From contig NC_064034.1 in assembly GCF_932526225.1 (NCBI RefSeq), forward strand, positions 1,722,001 through 1,786,000: a stretch of 64,000 bases of DNA, written 5' to 3'. Of the stretch, positions 1 to 6,684 are shown one piece after another. This DNA is from Nematostella vectensis (taxonomy: Eukaryota > Cnidaria > Anthozoa > Actiniaria > Edwardsiidae). Within the stretch, counting starts at the first letter, position 1, and the number at the start of each line of letters is the position of its first letter. A program made the translations under genes and the position numbers. A model generated the notes under the pieces. The model was not told the origin of the DNA and did not search any database. It worked only from the letters and a program-made list of their open reading frames with translations.

Positions 1-1
1 A

Positions 2-310
2 AAGCAACGCTCGAACAAGTTTATCAATCTAGCGTTCTCAGGGAGACACGAAGGATTATCAGTGTGGGTATTGACGCAACAATTAACATCCATAGCAAAG
101 CCCTTCCGTGATAACGTCGCCTGTGTGGTCACATTCCATAATCCATCTCAAATTGGCACCAAAACACTGTTTGAAGATTATGGAGGTGATTTAGACGTCG
201 AGACTCGTAAAAAGTTCGTAGAACTGCTGAAAACTGAAAAGTATTCCAGACTCTGTTTCTGTCTACGGCATCCATTCCAAAATTATTTGGAGATTCCTGC
301 CACGCGGTGA
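2..310 (+). CDS. DNA-packaging ATPase (A32/FtsK-HerA type), C-terminal part
   Basis: The frame is open from the first bases of the window, so only the last 102 residues are visible and the true start lies outside. The visible part contains a GRHEGLSVWVLTQQ stretch followed by a Phe/His/Arg-rich tail ending in LRHPF. The arrangement of a small-residue strand, then a hydrophobic strand, then T-Q-Q is typical of the sensor region after Walker B in virus packaging ATPases of the A32/FtsK-HerA group (poxviruses, other large DNA viruses, adintoviruses, Polintons). Walker A and B are not in the window. Such enzymes pump genomic DNA into preformed capsids. It sits at the head of a run of same-strand, intronless ORFs that look structural, as expected for a virion gene cluster. 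Family call is good; lineage is unknown. Confidence 0.8.
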   Translation, partial: KQRSNKFINLAFSGRHEGLSVWVLTQQLTSIAKPFRDNVACVVTFHNPSQIGTKTLFEDYGGDLDVETRKKFVELLKTEKYSRLCFCLRHPFQNYLEIPATR

Positions 311-331
311 GCTCTAGGGCCAGCCCCTCGA
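308..331. repeat. Dispersed palindrome, copy 1 (intergenic)
   Basis: Overlaps the ATPase stop codon. Shows the GGGCCAGCCCCTCGA half of a short palindrome that recurs at least six more times in the first 9.1 kb. Confidence 0.5.
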
Positions 332-372
332 AGTGGTTTAAAAACATCTTGGTCTACTTACAAAATAAGATG
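331..372 (+). promoter_or_regulatory. TTTAAA box and start-codon inverted repeat
   Basis: AAGTGGTTTAAAAAC is followed by CATCTT (345-350) and AAGATG (367-372), a six-base inverted repeat whose last three bases are the proposed start codon. The AGTGGTTTAAA form resembles the leftward-arm boxes more than the other rightward boxes. Confidence 0.55.
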
Positions 373-909
373 GCAAGCGTCGAGGATTACATGGAAGAGA
401 AACCCGAGTCTGAGGGAGCCCGAGGGGCTAGCTCGAAGGGCGAGCCTCTCGAAGATGATGTTGAAGTCAAACGAGAATCGCTGGCTATTCTCGCATCTCT
501 TGGGACTACGAAGGAATTTCTTGGTGTCGGTATGAGTCTTGGTGATATCAAGAAGCTCCCGGCGAAAGACGTCGAGAAATACTTTGTCCGCTACCAGACT
601 GTCTTAGGCAAGCAAGTTACTGATGGATTAGTAGAATCAGCACTTCAAGTAGTGTCTCAAGTCATTTCCTATGTGGTTCCTATAGATGACACCGAAGAGC
701 TTAGCAAAGACTTACAGAACGACGAGTTGGTTAAACGCGAATTGTCAAACTTTGCAGGTCTCTTGGTATTGAAGGGAGGAAGGATGGTAGCACTTGCTAG
801 TGCCCTCTTTCGGGTCGCTAAGCATGTTAAACTAACACCTTCACAGGAGACTTCCAACAAACTTCAAGAAGTTTCGAGCACAACTGAGCAAACTCTTGAC
901 CACACCTGA
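370..909 (+). CDS. Unknown virus-like cassette protein, 179 aa
   Basis: I do not recognise this protein. The start at 370 is preferred over an upstream in-frame position because it lies about 33 bases after a TTTAAA box and closes an inverted repeat, as for its neighbours. The first 40 residues are acidic and contain G-A-R-G-A-S encoded by the dispersed palindrome at about 413-453. The rest is predicted mostly helical with a hydrophobic stretch around VVSQVISYVVP and a second near the C-terminus (FAGLLVLKGGRMVALASALF). No enzymatic motif is seen. The last codons run into a 21-22 bp tandem repeat that also covers the stop, so the C-terminus may be repeat-modified. Its place after the packaging ATPase suggests a structural or assembly role (inference). 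Confidence 0.65.
   Translation: MASVEDYMEEKPESEGARGASSKGEPLEDDVEVKRESLAILASLGTTKEFLGVGMSLGDIKKLPAKDVEKYFVRYQTVLGKQVTDGLVESALQVVSQVISYVVPIDDTEELSKDLQNDELVKRELSNFAGLLVLKGGRMVALASALFRVAKHVKLTPSQETSNKLQEVSSTTEQTLDHT
413..453. repeat. Dispersed palindrome, copy 2 (in coding sequence)
   Basis: CCGAGGGGCTAGCTCGA followed by a partial inverted copy, read in frame as G-A-R-G-A-S-S-K-G-E-P-L. Confidence 0.5.
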
Positions 910-980
910 GCACACCTAAGCAAGCTCTTGAGCACACCTGAGCAAGCTCTTGAGCACACCTGAGCAAGCTCTTAAGCATG
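889..980 (+). repeat. 21-22 bp tandem repeat across the stop codon
   Basis: AGCACACCTGAGCAAGCTC-type units, about four copies, starting inside the last codons of the 370-909 ORF and running through its stop into the intergenic gap. Confidence 0.8.
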
Positions 981-984
981 ATGT

Positions 985-1022
985 GATTTAAAGATTCTTT
1001 ATTCAGTGAGTAAAGAATCATG
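985..1022 (+). promoter_or_regulatory. GATTTAAAGA box with 9-bp inverted repeat before ATG
   Basis: GATTTAAAGA (985-994), then GATTCTTTA (993-1001) and TAAAGAATC (1011-1019), a perfect nine-base inverted repeat immediately followed by ATG at 1020. Confidence 0.65.
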
Positions 1023-1454
1023 TCTGACGAAAATCAAGAGGTTGAGCAAATCACAAAGGACCCTCCCCCCAGGAAGAAGAGTGCCGCTAAGGAGAAAGAT
1101 CCTATAAAAGTCGCTTCTGGTAAGAGAGTTGCCGAATATAATAGGAGGTGTAGAGAAGCACTTGCTAGGGAGATGAAACGCGAGGCGGAGGCGAGTTCAG
1201 AAGACGCTGCACGAGCAGAGACACCCCACCAAGAGGGAGCTCGAGGGGATAGCCTCTCGGACGCTTGGATTCCAGAGCTATCGTTTACAACTGTACTGGC
1301 TCTAGTTGGAATAGGGCTCACCGCATTGGATATGTATATGCGTTTTTACAAAAAGACGCCCAAGATCAACGCCAACGAGACTGAAACTTTCGAGAGGCCT
1401 GCCGCTCGAGGGGCTAGCCTCCCGAACGCGACGCCAAAAATAGGAATGTTGTGA
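1020..1454 (+). CDS. Basic single-pass membrane protein, 144 aa, unknown
   Basis: Not recognised. The N-terminal 60 residues are rich in Lys, Arg and Glu (PPPRKKSAAKEKD and an AEYNRRCREALAREMKREAE helix), followed by a segment encoded by the dispersed palindrome (1233-1260). One hydrophobic helix (TTVLALVGIGLTALDMYM) lies near residues 91-108 and is followed by lysines. A second palindrome copy encodes A-A-R-G-A-S-L close to the C-terminus. The start is fixed by a nine-base inverted repeat that ends directly before the ATG. A basic tail plus one membrane helix would suit a virion protein linking membrane and DNA or capsid, but that is inference only. Confidence 0.65.
   Translation: MSDENQEVEQITKDPPPRKKSAAKEKDPIKVASGKRVAEYNRRCREALAREMKREAEASSEDAARAETPHQEGARGDSLSDAWIPELSFTTVLALVGIGLTALDMYMRFYKKTPKINANETETFERPAARGASLPNATPKIGML
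1233..1260. repeat. Dispersed palindrome, copy 3 (in coding sequence)
   Basis: GAGCTCGAGGGGATAGCCTC form, read in frame as G-A-R-G-D-S-L-S. Confidence 0.5.
1404..1424. repeat. Dispersed palindrome, copy 4 (in coding sequence)
   Basis: GCTCGAGGGGCTAGCCTCCC, near the 3' end of the 1020-1454 ORF. Confidence 0.5.
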
Positions 1455-1489
1455 TTTAAAGATTATCTGAATCTGTAATAAATAAAATC
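1453..1489 (+). promoter_or_regulatory. GATTTAAAGA box overlapping upstream stop codon
   Basis: GATTTAAAGA begins at 1453, overlapping the TGA stop of the previous ORF. A weak GATT/AATC inverted repeat ends just before ATG at 1490. Confidence 0.55.
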
Positions 1490-1714
1490 ATGTCAACTGA
1501 AAACAAACTTGTGAAAACGATCACCGACTCAGCAGTCATCATCGGATTAGCCGCCGGTATGGGTTATGTTGCTAAAAAGGCTATGAAAGAGTCATTCATC
1601 AGCGACCCTTCGTCAAGTGTTACAAACTACGCTAAATGGGTTGCTGTCCTGTCCGGTAGTATGTATCTGAAAGATTATCTGGAAACACAAAAGATTTTGC
1701 CAAAACCGCTGTAG
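1490..1714 (+). CDS. Small two-helix membrane protein, 74 aa, unknown
   Basis: Not recognised. Two hydrophobic segments are visible: SAVIIGLAAGMGYVAKKA near residues 14-31 and YAKWVAVLSGSMYLKDYL near residues 46-63, each ending in charged residues. The gap from the previous stop is only 35 bases and is filled by the TTTAAAGA box. Despite its size the ORF looks real, because it has its own box and the neighbours are spaced in the same way. Small glycine-rich membrane proteins are common in viruses with an internal membrane, so a virion membrane role is possible (inference). Confidence 0.6.
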   Translation: MSTENKLVKTITDSAVIIGLAAGMGYVAKKAMKESFISDPSSSVTNYAKWVAVLSGSMYLKDYLETQKILPKPL

Positions 1715-1716
1715 GC

Positions 1717-1746
1717 GACTTAAAGATCTTATAGATTGATTAATAA
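1717..1746 (+). promoter_or_regulatory. GACTTAAAGA box
   Basis: GACTTAAAGA at 1717-1726, 20 bases before the ATG at 1747. Any inverted repeat is weak here. Confidence 0.5.
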
Positions 1747-2163
1747 ATGGCGAGTATAGCATTTATGATTGGTGGAGCTATTCTTAATGCGACGGCATTC
1801 GTTGGAGGGAGTTACCTAGCGAGATACTTATCTTCTGACGCTACTCATGTTGATAAAGAAAAAATAAGACATGATAAAGCGCTTGAAAAGTATCAACAAG
1901 CAATGGGTGATTGGCAGAAAAAAAGACAGGAATACCAGGATTGGTTGACTGAACAATACAACGATAAAGTTCGTGCGGATGAGAACGATAAAGAGACGGA
2001 TGAGGCTTTCAAACTATACGCTCAAACACATCCAGATTTTGATTTGAAAGAGCCCGAGCTCTCTGATTACTACAGACCAAGTAGCAACCAAAAGATGGGA
2101 GAGATGGCATATGTTGGAGGTGGAATGTTAGCTCTTGGCTATGTAGCGAGTAGGTGGATATGA
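1747..2163 (+). CDS. Membrane protein with charged central helix, 138 aa, unknown
   Basis: Not recognised. A glycine-rich hydrophobic N-terminus (AFMIGGAILNATAFVGGSYL) and a hydrophobic C-terminus (YVGGGMLALGYVASRW) flank a long, highly charged central part with DKALEKYQQAMGDWQKKRQE, probably an extended helix, and a Tyr/Asp/Pro-rich linker. The plan is therefore membrane, soluble helix, membrane, with both ends likely in the same bilayer. It lies 32 bases after the 74-aa ORF and 44 bases before the next, each gap holding a TTTAAAG-type box. A virion membrane role is inference. Confidence 0.6.
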   Translation: MASIAFMIGGAILNATAFVGGSYLARYLSSDATHVDKEKIRHDKALEKYQQAMGDWQKKRQEYQDWLTEQYNDKVRADENDKETDEAFKLYAQTHPDFDLKEPELSDYYRPSSNQKMGEMAYVGGGMLALGYVASRWI

Positions 2164-2171
2164 GCCGGCGC

Positions 2172-2210
2172 GACTTAAAGATTTCTTATTTTCAAACAAA
2201 ATAAGAAATG
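2172..2210 (+). promoter_or_regulatory. GACTTAAAGA box with perfect 12-bp inverted repeat covering ATG
   Basis: GACTTAAAGA (2172-2181), then ATTTCTTATTTT (2181-2192), a five-base loop, and AAAATAAGAAAT (2198-2209). The final AT of the right arm belongs to the start codon (2208-2210). This is the strongest of the start-codon inverted repeats. Confidence 0.7.
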
Positions 2211-3230
2211 GATATAGATTTTGATCCCACAACAGAAGAAGGTAGAGAAGATTTGAATACTACTGTAGACGAAGATTATGACTCTCTTATTCCAAACGAT
2301 GGTGAGGGAAGAGAATCATGGAATGAAAGGATTTCAAACAGATTTGGTAGAGGTGCAAGCTATGTGAGTAGGAGGTTGACTGACTTATGGAAAACACGAA
2401 ACCCCGGAAGGGCTGTCCCCGAGTACATGGAGTTACAGAATATGGGAGGTTCTCCTTCAACGGACACACTTAGGGTAGACCTTTTGTTATCGAAATATCC
2501 AGATCTTGATGAAAATTTAGTTCAGATTTCAACGGATGAAAGAGGAAAACAATTCATTTCCTTCTATTCTGCGAGAAAAGGTGGTTGGACTATACCAGAA
2601 AGGTTGTATAATGAGGATAGAACGGTGCGGAAGAGTGTTGACGACAAAATCAGATCCGGAAAGTACAAGCAAATTCAGATTCAACTCGATGAACTAGACG
2701 CTACAGGTAATACACTCAGAGAAGAAGAAGAGAGAAACACCGAGCAAATGAGAAAAAATAATGAGGAACGAAGTGAAACAACTAACCAAGAAAGACTAAG
2801 AGCTATAGATCGTAAAAATGAAGAGCTCAGCGAAAGAAATTCTGTCATAGATGAGACTTTGGAAGAGAATCAATTGGAGAGAGAAAATCTTGAAGAGAGA
2901 ATGTCGTTGAAAGATCGTGTCAAAGCGATTTTTAAGAAATACGGATTCACCACCGTGGCTGTCGTCACCGCTGTGGGTGTTGTTATCGGTGTTATTGTCT
3001 CTAACCTGAAGACGGGTTTGACAAGTGTCGCAAAAGGCGTTGGAGACGGTCTGAAAACAATAGGCAAAAAATTAGGAGAAATACTCCCAGGAATGGTTGG
3101 TGCGATAGCTAGTTTCATCTTTAGAACGGCGGGTGAAGTCGTAGGCTTTTTAGCTAAAAACGCATGGCTTCTCATCGTCGCTGTCGTCCTGTATTTCGTA
3201 GAACGATTTAAAAGGAGACGGAAATCATAA
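2208..3230 (+). CDS. Coiled-coil protein with C-terminal membrane helices, 340 aa
   Basis: Not recognised by function. Residues 1-30 are acidic. About 40-160 form a mixed globular part. About 160-230 are an uninterrupted Glu/Arg/Asn-rich region (EEEERNTEQMRKNNEERSE) that should form a coiled coil. Then come amphipathic and hydrophobic segments: TTVAVVTAVGVVIGVIVSNL (about 248-267), a glycine/lysine-rich amphipathic part (GVGDGLKTIGKKLGEILPG), AIASFIFRTAGEVVGFLA, and a final WLLIVAVVLYFVERF helix ending in RRRKS. The repeated Gly-Lys amphipathic segments resemble membrane-active peptides of the kind found in non-enveloped and membrane-containing virions (family knowledge; the match is only by character). 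Its stop is four bases before the next ATG. Confidence 0.65.
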   Translation: MDIDFDPTTEEGREDLNTTVDEDYDSLIPNDGEGRESWNERISNRFGRGASYVSRRLTDLWKTRNPGRAVPEYMELQNMGGSPSTDTLRVDLLLSKYPDLDENLVQISTDERGKQFISFYSARKGGWTIPERLYNEDRTVRKSVDDKIRSGKYKQIQIQLDELDATGNTLREEEERNTEQMRKNNEERSETTNQERLRAIDRKNEELSERNSVIDETLEENQLERENLEERMSLKDRVKAIFKKYGFTTVAVVTAVGVVIGVIVSNLKTGLTSVAKGVGDGLKTIGKKLGEILPGMVGAIASFIFRTAGEVVGFLAKNAWLLIVAVVLYFVERFKRRRKS

Positions 3231-3233
3231 CAA
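3205..3233 (+). promoter_or_regulatory. GATTTAAAAG box inside the preceding ORF
   Basis: GATTTAAAAG (3205-3214) lies in the last codons of the preceding ORF. GATTT and AAATC form a five-base inverted repeat before ATG at 3234. Confidence 0.45.
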
Positions 3234-3857
3234 ATGGTATTACTCTACATTGAAGGGAACGTTGGTGACTTTACCGTCTATTTAGAACACCCTATTGAAA
3301 AGCCGCGGTTTATCGCGCTGCGAGGATGTGCGTTTCATAATCGTTGTAACAGTCTCTCAAGCGAGGGAACGGTCTCCGACGGTGAGAACATTATCCTCAG
3401 GATCCCCGCGGGGCAGTATACGATCGAGACGCTAAAACGTCAAATAGATGGGGGTATGCGTCTTGGTGAAAAGTCAGTCTCTATTAGAGACTCGTCACTC
3501 GAAGTTCATCGGAACGTCGTGTTGAATGAGCCGCTCGCCTGCCTGTTAGGACTCAAGACCAGGGAGCTGGAAGCAAACACTCGCCACGAGATAAAGATGA
3601 TAGGTCACGAGGCTATTTTTATCCACTGCGATCTTGTGAACGCGTCCGACTCCCTCCAACAAGGGGCGCCCTCACAAATCCTAGCAAGTGTAGAACTTGA
3701 TGAAGGAAAGATATACCTCAATCCAAGCGATCCGGTACGGGTTAGTACCACATCAGTCGGTTACGTGAGTAGTCTCCGTCTTAGTATAAAGGGCGGTGAC
3801 GGAAACACAATAGAGCGCGGTCTCTACCCGATACGTCTAATTTTAGAAATCACTTAA
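3234..3857 (+). CDS. Beta-rich protein, candidate minor capsid (penton-like), 207 aa
   Basis: The sequence alternates short hydrophobic strands with polar turns over its whole length and has no membrane helix. It contains LRIPAGQYTIETLKRQI (about residues 58-74), an FIHCDLVN strand (about 127-134) and a C-terminal LRLSIKGGDGN...RLILEI pair of strands. The last element, two strands joined by a D-G-N type turn at the very C-terminus, is characteristic of jelly-roll minor capsid or penton proteins in adeno-, adinto- and Polinton-type elements (family knowledge, applied by pattern only). With the packaging ATPase upstream, a minor capsid role is a reasonable inference. A structure prediction would settle it. 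Confidence 0.55.
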   Translation: MVLLYIEGNVGDFTVYLEHPIEKPRFIALRGCAFHNRCNSLSSEGTVSDGENIILRIPAGQYTIETLKRQIDGGMRLGEKSVSIRDSSLEVHRNVVLNEPLACLLGLKTRELEANTRHEIKMIGHEAIFIHCDLVNASDSLQQGAPSQILASVELDEGKIYLNPSDPVRVSTTSVGYVSSLRLSIKGGDGNTIERGLYPIRLILEIT

Positions 3858-3884
3858 AGAATAAACTCTCCCCATAATAAAGCT
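3851..3884 (+). promoter_or_regulatory. CACTTAAAGA box overlapping upstream stop codon
   Basis: CACTTAAAGA (3851-3860) overlaps the TAA stop of the preceding ORF, with ATG at 3885. Confidence 0.45.
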
Positions 3885-4490
3885 ATGGAAGAGTACAACT
3901 CAATCTACCCGAACGTACCCCGAGGGGTCAGCCCCTCGGGTGATAACTTCAGACTCCAAAAGACCCACGATGTTTTGGGAAGTTTGGAGCAAGAAGTTAA
4001 ACATTACGAGAACGTGAGGAAAAAGTATAAACGAGGGCAGAGCGTGTTTTCAAAGTTAAGTGTGGTCTTAGGACTCTTATCCGTCATTCTTGGGTCTAGT
4101 GGTTTGGGGACTTCTCTGTCAGGTTTGGGCATCATCGTTGGAGTCCCGTTGGGTGCTTTGGCTGGTGTTTTCGGTCTCACCTCTGTAGGCTGTGCGGCGG
4201 TTTCTAAACGGCTGTCGCAAAAAGTCTCCAAGCACGACCAAACAGCGGCGATGGCAAAGGCAAAAGTAAATAGCATACGCGACCTGGTCTCTAAAGCTTT
4301 AAAAGACAACAAAATATCAGACGAAGAGTTCTCTTTAATCTTGAACGAGTTGGACAAGTTTGAGGCTCTAAAGCTCCAGATCCGTCAAAAGTCGGTAAGA
4401 GAGGACGAAAAAAACGTAAACATTACCAAGCTGAGGGAAACAGTAAGAGAAGAGATTTTGAAAGACCTGGCGAGTCGACCCGCTCGGTGA
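3885..4490 (+). CDS. Two-helix membrane protein with flanking coiled coils, 201 aa
   Basis: Not recognised. Residues 10-18 (PRGVSPSG) are encoded by a copy of the dispersed palindrome. A coiled coil (about 28-52) leads into two glycine-rich hydrophobic segments, VVLGLLSVILGSSGLGTSL and GIIVGVPLGALAGVFGLTSVG (about 60-107), then a Lys/Ala helix and a C-terminal part with DNKISDEEFSLILNELDKFE, which looks like one EF-hand-like helix-loop-helix without a full set of calcium ligands. The C-terminal 30 residues are charged. The layout (coiled coil, membrane hairpin, coiled coil) suggests oligomerisation at a membrane. No enzyme motif is visible. Confidence 0.6.
   Translation: MEEYNSIYPNVPRGVSPSGDNFRLQKTHDVLGSLEQEVKHYENVRKKYKRGQSVFSKLSVVLGLLSVILGSSGLGTSLSGLGIIVGVPLGALAGVFGLTSVGCAAVSKRLSQKVSKHDQTAAMAKAKVNSIRDLVSKALKDNKISDEEFSLILNELDKFEALKLQIRQKSVREDEKNVNITKLRETVREEILKDLASRPAR
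3918..3939. repeat. Dispersed palindrome, copy 5 (in coding sequence)
   Basis: CCCGAGGGGTCAGCCCCTCG is the most symmetrical copy. It is read in frame as P-R-G-V-S-P-S-G at the N-terminus of the 3885-4490 ORF. Confidence 0.6.
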
Positions 4491-4550
4491 AATTTCTGTA
4501 CGAGAGAACTCCCGTCGGATGGATCTATGAATTGAGATGCGTAAAGGACT

Positions 4551-4583
4551 GATTTAAAAACATCTTATATGTCATATAAGATG
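4551..4583 (+). promoter_or_regulatory. GATTTAAAAA box with 10-bp inverted repeat ending in ATG
   Basis: GATTTAAAAA (4551-4560), then CATCTTATAT (4561-4570), a three-base loop, and ATATAAGATG (4574-4583). The right arm ends in an ATG at 4581, which argues for that start rather than the ATG at 4569 lying in the loop region. Confidence 0.65.
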
Positions 4584-6095
4584 AAGTTTACAGAATTTGT
4601 GAAAAGGTACCCCTACTACTCACGCTTCAGGTTCTCTGCCGACGAGCACGGCAATGCGCAATTCGTTTTCAATGGGGACGAATACGATCCATTCGACAAG
4701 AATGGGAATCTAGTCAAAACGTTATATCACTTCCCTGGTAATAGCTGGAAACCCGAGAATATCCAGGATTTTCTAGTCGCCGACGACACACAAGCATACA
4801 AGGAAACGATCCAGCAACTGTTTGGGTTCCCAAAACAATACAGACTAGACGCGCGTGCAGAGTACAAGATATTGCCGTTGGACGAAAACCCTACGAGAAA
4901 TAATTACGTCTCTTTTGATGTTTTTATAACACCAAAGGTGAAGACACACTTTGTTTTTAGGGACATATTCACCGACAGCTTGCTAGTATTCAGAACAGCA
5001 AAGGAGGCTAGTAGGTGGCTCGACGCCCCGAACCTCAGTTATTGGAGTCAAGCCTTAAATTTTGCTATGTTTTGCGCGACTGCTGGATGTGGTGTGACGC
5101 GTGACATGATTGACGACTCTCAAGTGGGGTCATTCTACAGATTTCACATCATTTTCACTATCAGACGAATATTAAACGAGCTACAATGCCCTCTTCCAAA
5201 AGATAGGCTCTTTAGTTGGAATAAAAACTTTTACAGCGAAGCAGCTTACCAAAAACTAAGAACAGAATTCCGAACTGGTGACGATTTCCGGTTCCTCGGA
5301 CCGATAAATCATGGGTTAGGGAACGTTTATAATTATGATTATCACGGCTTGTCATCTTCTAACGACAAATATAAGCCTTATGGCACCATTGATCAATTAC
5401 ACGACGAATGGGACGCTGCCAAAAGCGACCACGAACACATGAATCACTTTGAGATCGAGTACCTGAAAGACCTTAGAACTGGGTTTCAGTATGAGTGGTT
5501 CTTTCCGGAAAAATCAATGGGGTTAACCAAAGCTGGGTTGTCTAGGATAAACCAGAGCATCGAAGCCTTTGTTTACTGTATTCTAGGCGCGCAAGTTCAG
5601 ACCCGGTCGTCAATCGTCGGTGATAGCGGTTCAGCTCAGGAAACGAAACAGGTCTTCACGAAACTCTTTGAAAGCGCGGTGGTGGAAAACAGTATATCGA
5701 AAAGTATACAACGGTATCAGTTTGCTTTACAACAGGCGAGACAAAAACTAGACCTGGCTTTCGCCCTCGGCTGTTGGTTAAGTCCATCGTATCTTGTGAT
5801 AAATAACAACACTTCGATCGCTGGCTATAATAACAAGTTACAAAAAGCCACCACAGATATGAAACTGGGGTTGAATCCGATAAATAACGAGATAAAAACG
5901 ACCCCAAAACATAATATGGGTCATTCAAAGATTGTGTTACCTCATACCGAGTCAGTCACGGCTCACAAACCGGAACCGGAGGCGAAAACTAACCCAAAGC
6001 CGGACGTGATTAAACCCACGAACACGCAGCACGAAAATAACCTTGTCACGATCACAGCCTTTACGGCTGGTTTAGCTTGGTATCTATTCCGGTAA
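4581..6095 (+). CDS. Large unknown protein, candidate major capsid protein, 504 aa
   Basis: I do not recognise a named family. The start at 4581 is chosen because it closes the ten-base inverted repeat; 4569 would add four residues. The N-terminal 130 residues are aromatic-rich (TEFVKRYPYYSRFRFSAD). A middle part contains APNLSYWSQALNFAMFCATA followed by a FHIIFTIRRILNELQ helix. The C-terminal third has QQARQKLDLAFALGCWL, a low-complexity Thr/Pro/Lys linker and a final hydrophobic segment (VTITAFTAGLAWYLF) that may be a membrane anchor. No nuclease, polymerase, protease or integrase motif is evident. It is the largest rightward ORF, in the position where related elements carry a capsid gene, so a capsid role is a guess from size and context. 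Confidence 0.5.
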   Translation: MKFTEFVKRYPYYSRFRFSADEHGNAQFVFNGDEYDPFDKNGNLVKTLYHFPGNSWKPENIQDFLVADDTQAYKETIQQLFGFPKQYRLDARAEYKILPLDENPTRNNYVSFDVFITPKVKTHFVFRDIFTDSLLVFRTAKEASRWLDAPNLSYWSQALNFAMFCATAGCGVTRDMIDDSQVGSFYRFHIIFTIRRILNELQCPLPKDRLFSWNKNFYSEAAYQKLRTEFRTGDDFRFLGPINHGLGNVYNYDYHGLSSSNDKYKPYGTIDQLHDEWDAAKSDHEHMNHFEIEYLKDLRTGFQYEWFFPEKSMGLTKAGLSRINQSIEAFVYCILGAQVQTRSSIVGDSGSAQETKQVFTKLFESAVVENSISKSIQRYQFALQQARQKLDLAFALGCWLSPSYLVINNNTSIAGYNNKLQKATTDMKLGLNPINNEIKTTPKHNMGHSKIVLPHTESVTAHKPEPEAKTNPKPDVIKPTNTQHENNLVTITAFTAGLAWYLFR

Positions 6096-6294
6096 CATGC
6101 GGGATGCATGTGGACGGATGTGACGTACCGCAAGAAGACAATACCTGTCCACGTGTGCATACCAGACCACCCTGGCGACCGCGAACTCTCAATGTAAATA
6201 AAAAACCTATTTTCAGAATCGCTAGTTGTTAGGGTGATTAGGAATGTATGTGTTTTGTAACGTGAGACGCGTTACAAAACTGAGTGGGTCAATG
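6096..6294. other. Convergent intergenic gap of the cassette
   Basis: The rightward and leftward arms meet here. An AATAAA-type signal lies at about 6197 on the plus strand and could end rightward transcripts. No ORF is supported. Confidence 0.5.
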
Positions 6295-6624
6295 TTAATT
6301 TCCGTTACACGTTCTGCAATGATGCTTTTGTCTATCGTGTTCGCATATTTGAGACCCTCCGCATAACTTACAAAAGGGTCTCTGTTTGCCGTGTTCACAC
6401 ATCCCTTTCCCCTTGCAGTCTTTACAGACATATCTTGCTCGTCTGTGCTCACAAATGCTACCGCCGTTACATTCTCTGCACCGCGTTTTTCTCCGGTTGT
6501 GGGGGCAGATTTGCGATCCGTGACAATCTTTGCAATAATATTTCACTCTGCCATGAAGACACTTATAATCCGTTGTTCGCTTTACGGGGGATACTTTCGG
6601 GTCTTTCACCGTTTGGTTCTCCAT
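6295..6624 (-). CDS. Zinc-binding repeat protein, about 109 aa
   Basis: The protein is almost entirely a tandem repeat of about 19-residue units with the pattern C-x-H-x(6-8)-C-x2-C (for example CLHGRVKYYCKDC, then CPHNRRKTRCREC, CEHRRARYVCKDC, CEHGKQRPFCKLC, CEHDRQKHHCRTC), five units in all. Each could hold one zinc ion. Repeats of this C-x-H...C-x2-C type occur in proteins of large eukaryotic DNA viruses (family knowledge). The second ATG (6624) is preferred because the leftward ORFs start about 20-23 bases after their TTTAAAG box; the first ATG at 6642 would add six residues. Nucleic-acid or protein binding is likely but not shown. It shares strand and box type with the TFIIB-like gene, suggesting one regulatory gene class. 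Confidence 0.7.
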   Translation of the reverse strand: MENQTVKDPKVSPVKRTTDYKCLHGRVKYYCKDCHGSQICPHNRRKTRCRECNGGSICEHRRARYVCKDCKGKGMCEHGKQRPFCKLCGGSQICEHDRQKHHCRTCNGN

Positions 6625-6644
6625 TTCTATCAAACCGGTCATGT

Positions 6645-6660
6645 CCTTAAATCACTTTTC
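6645..6660 (-). promoter_or_regulatory. Leftward box AAAGTGATTTAAGG
   Basis: On the minus strand AAAAGTGATTTAAGGAC precedes the zinc-repeat ORF. It matches the AAAGTGGTTTAAAGAC boxes of the neighbouring leftward ORFs with two changes. Confidence 0.55.
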
Positions 6661-6684
6661 AATCCAACACGCGACACCCGCCTT

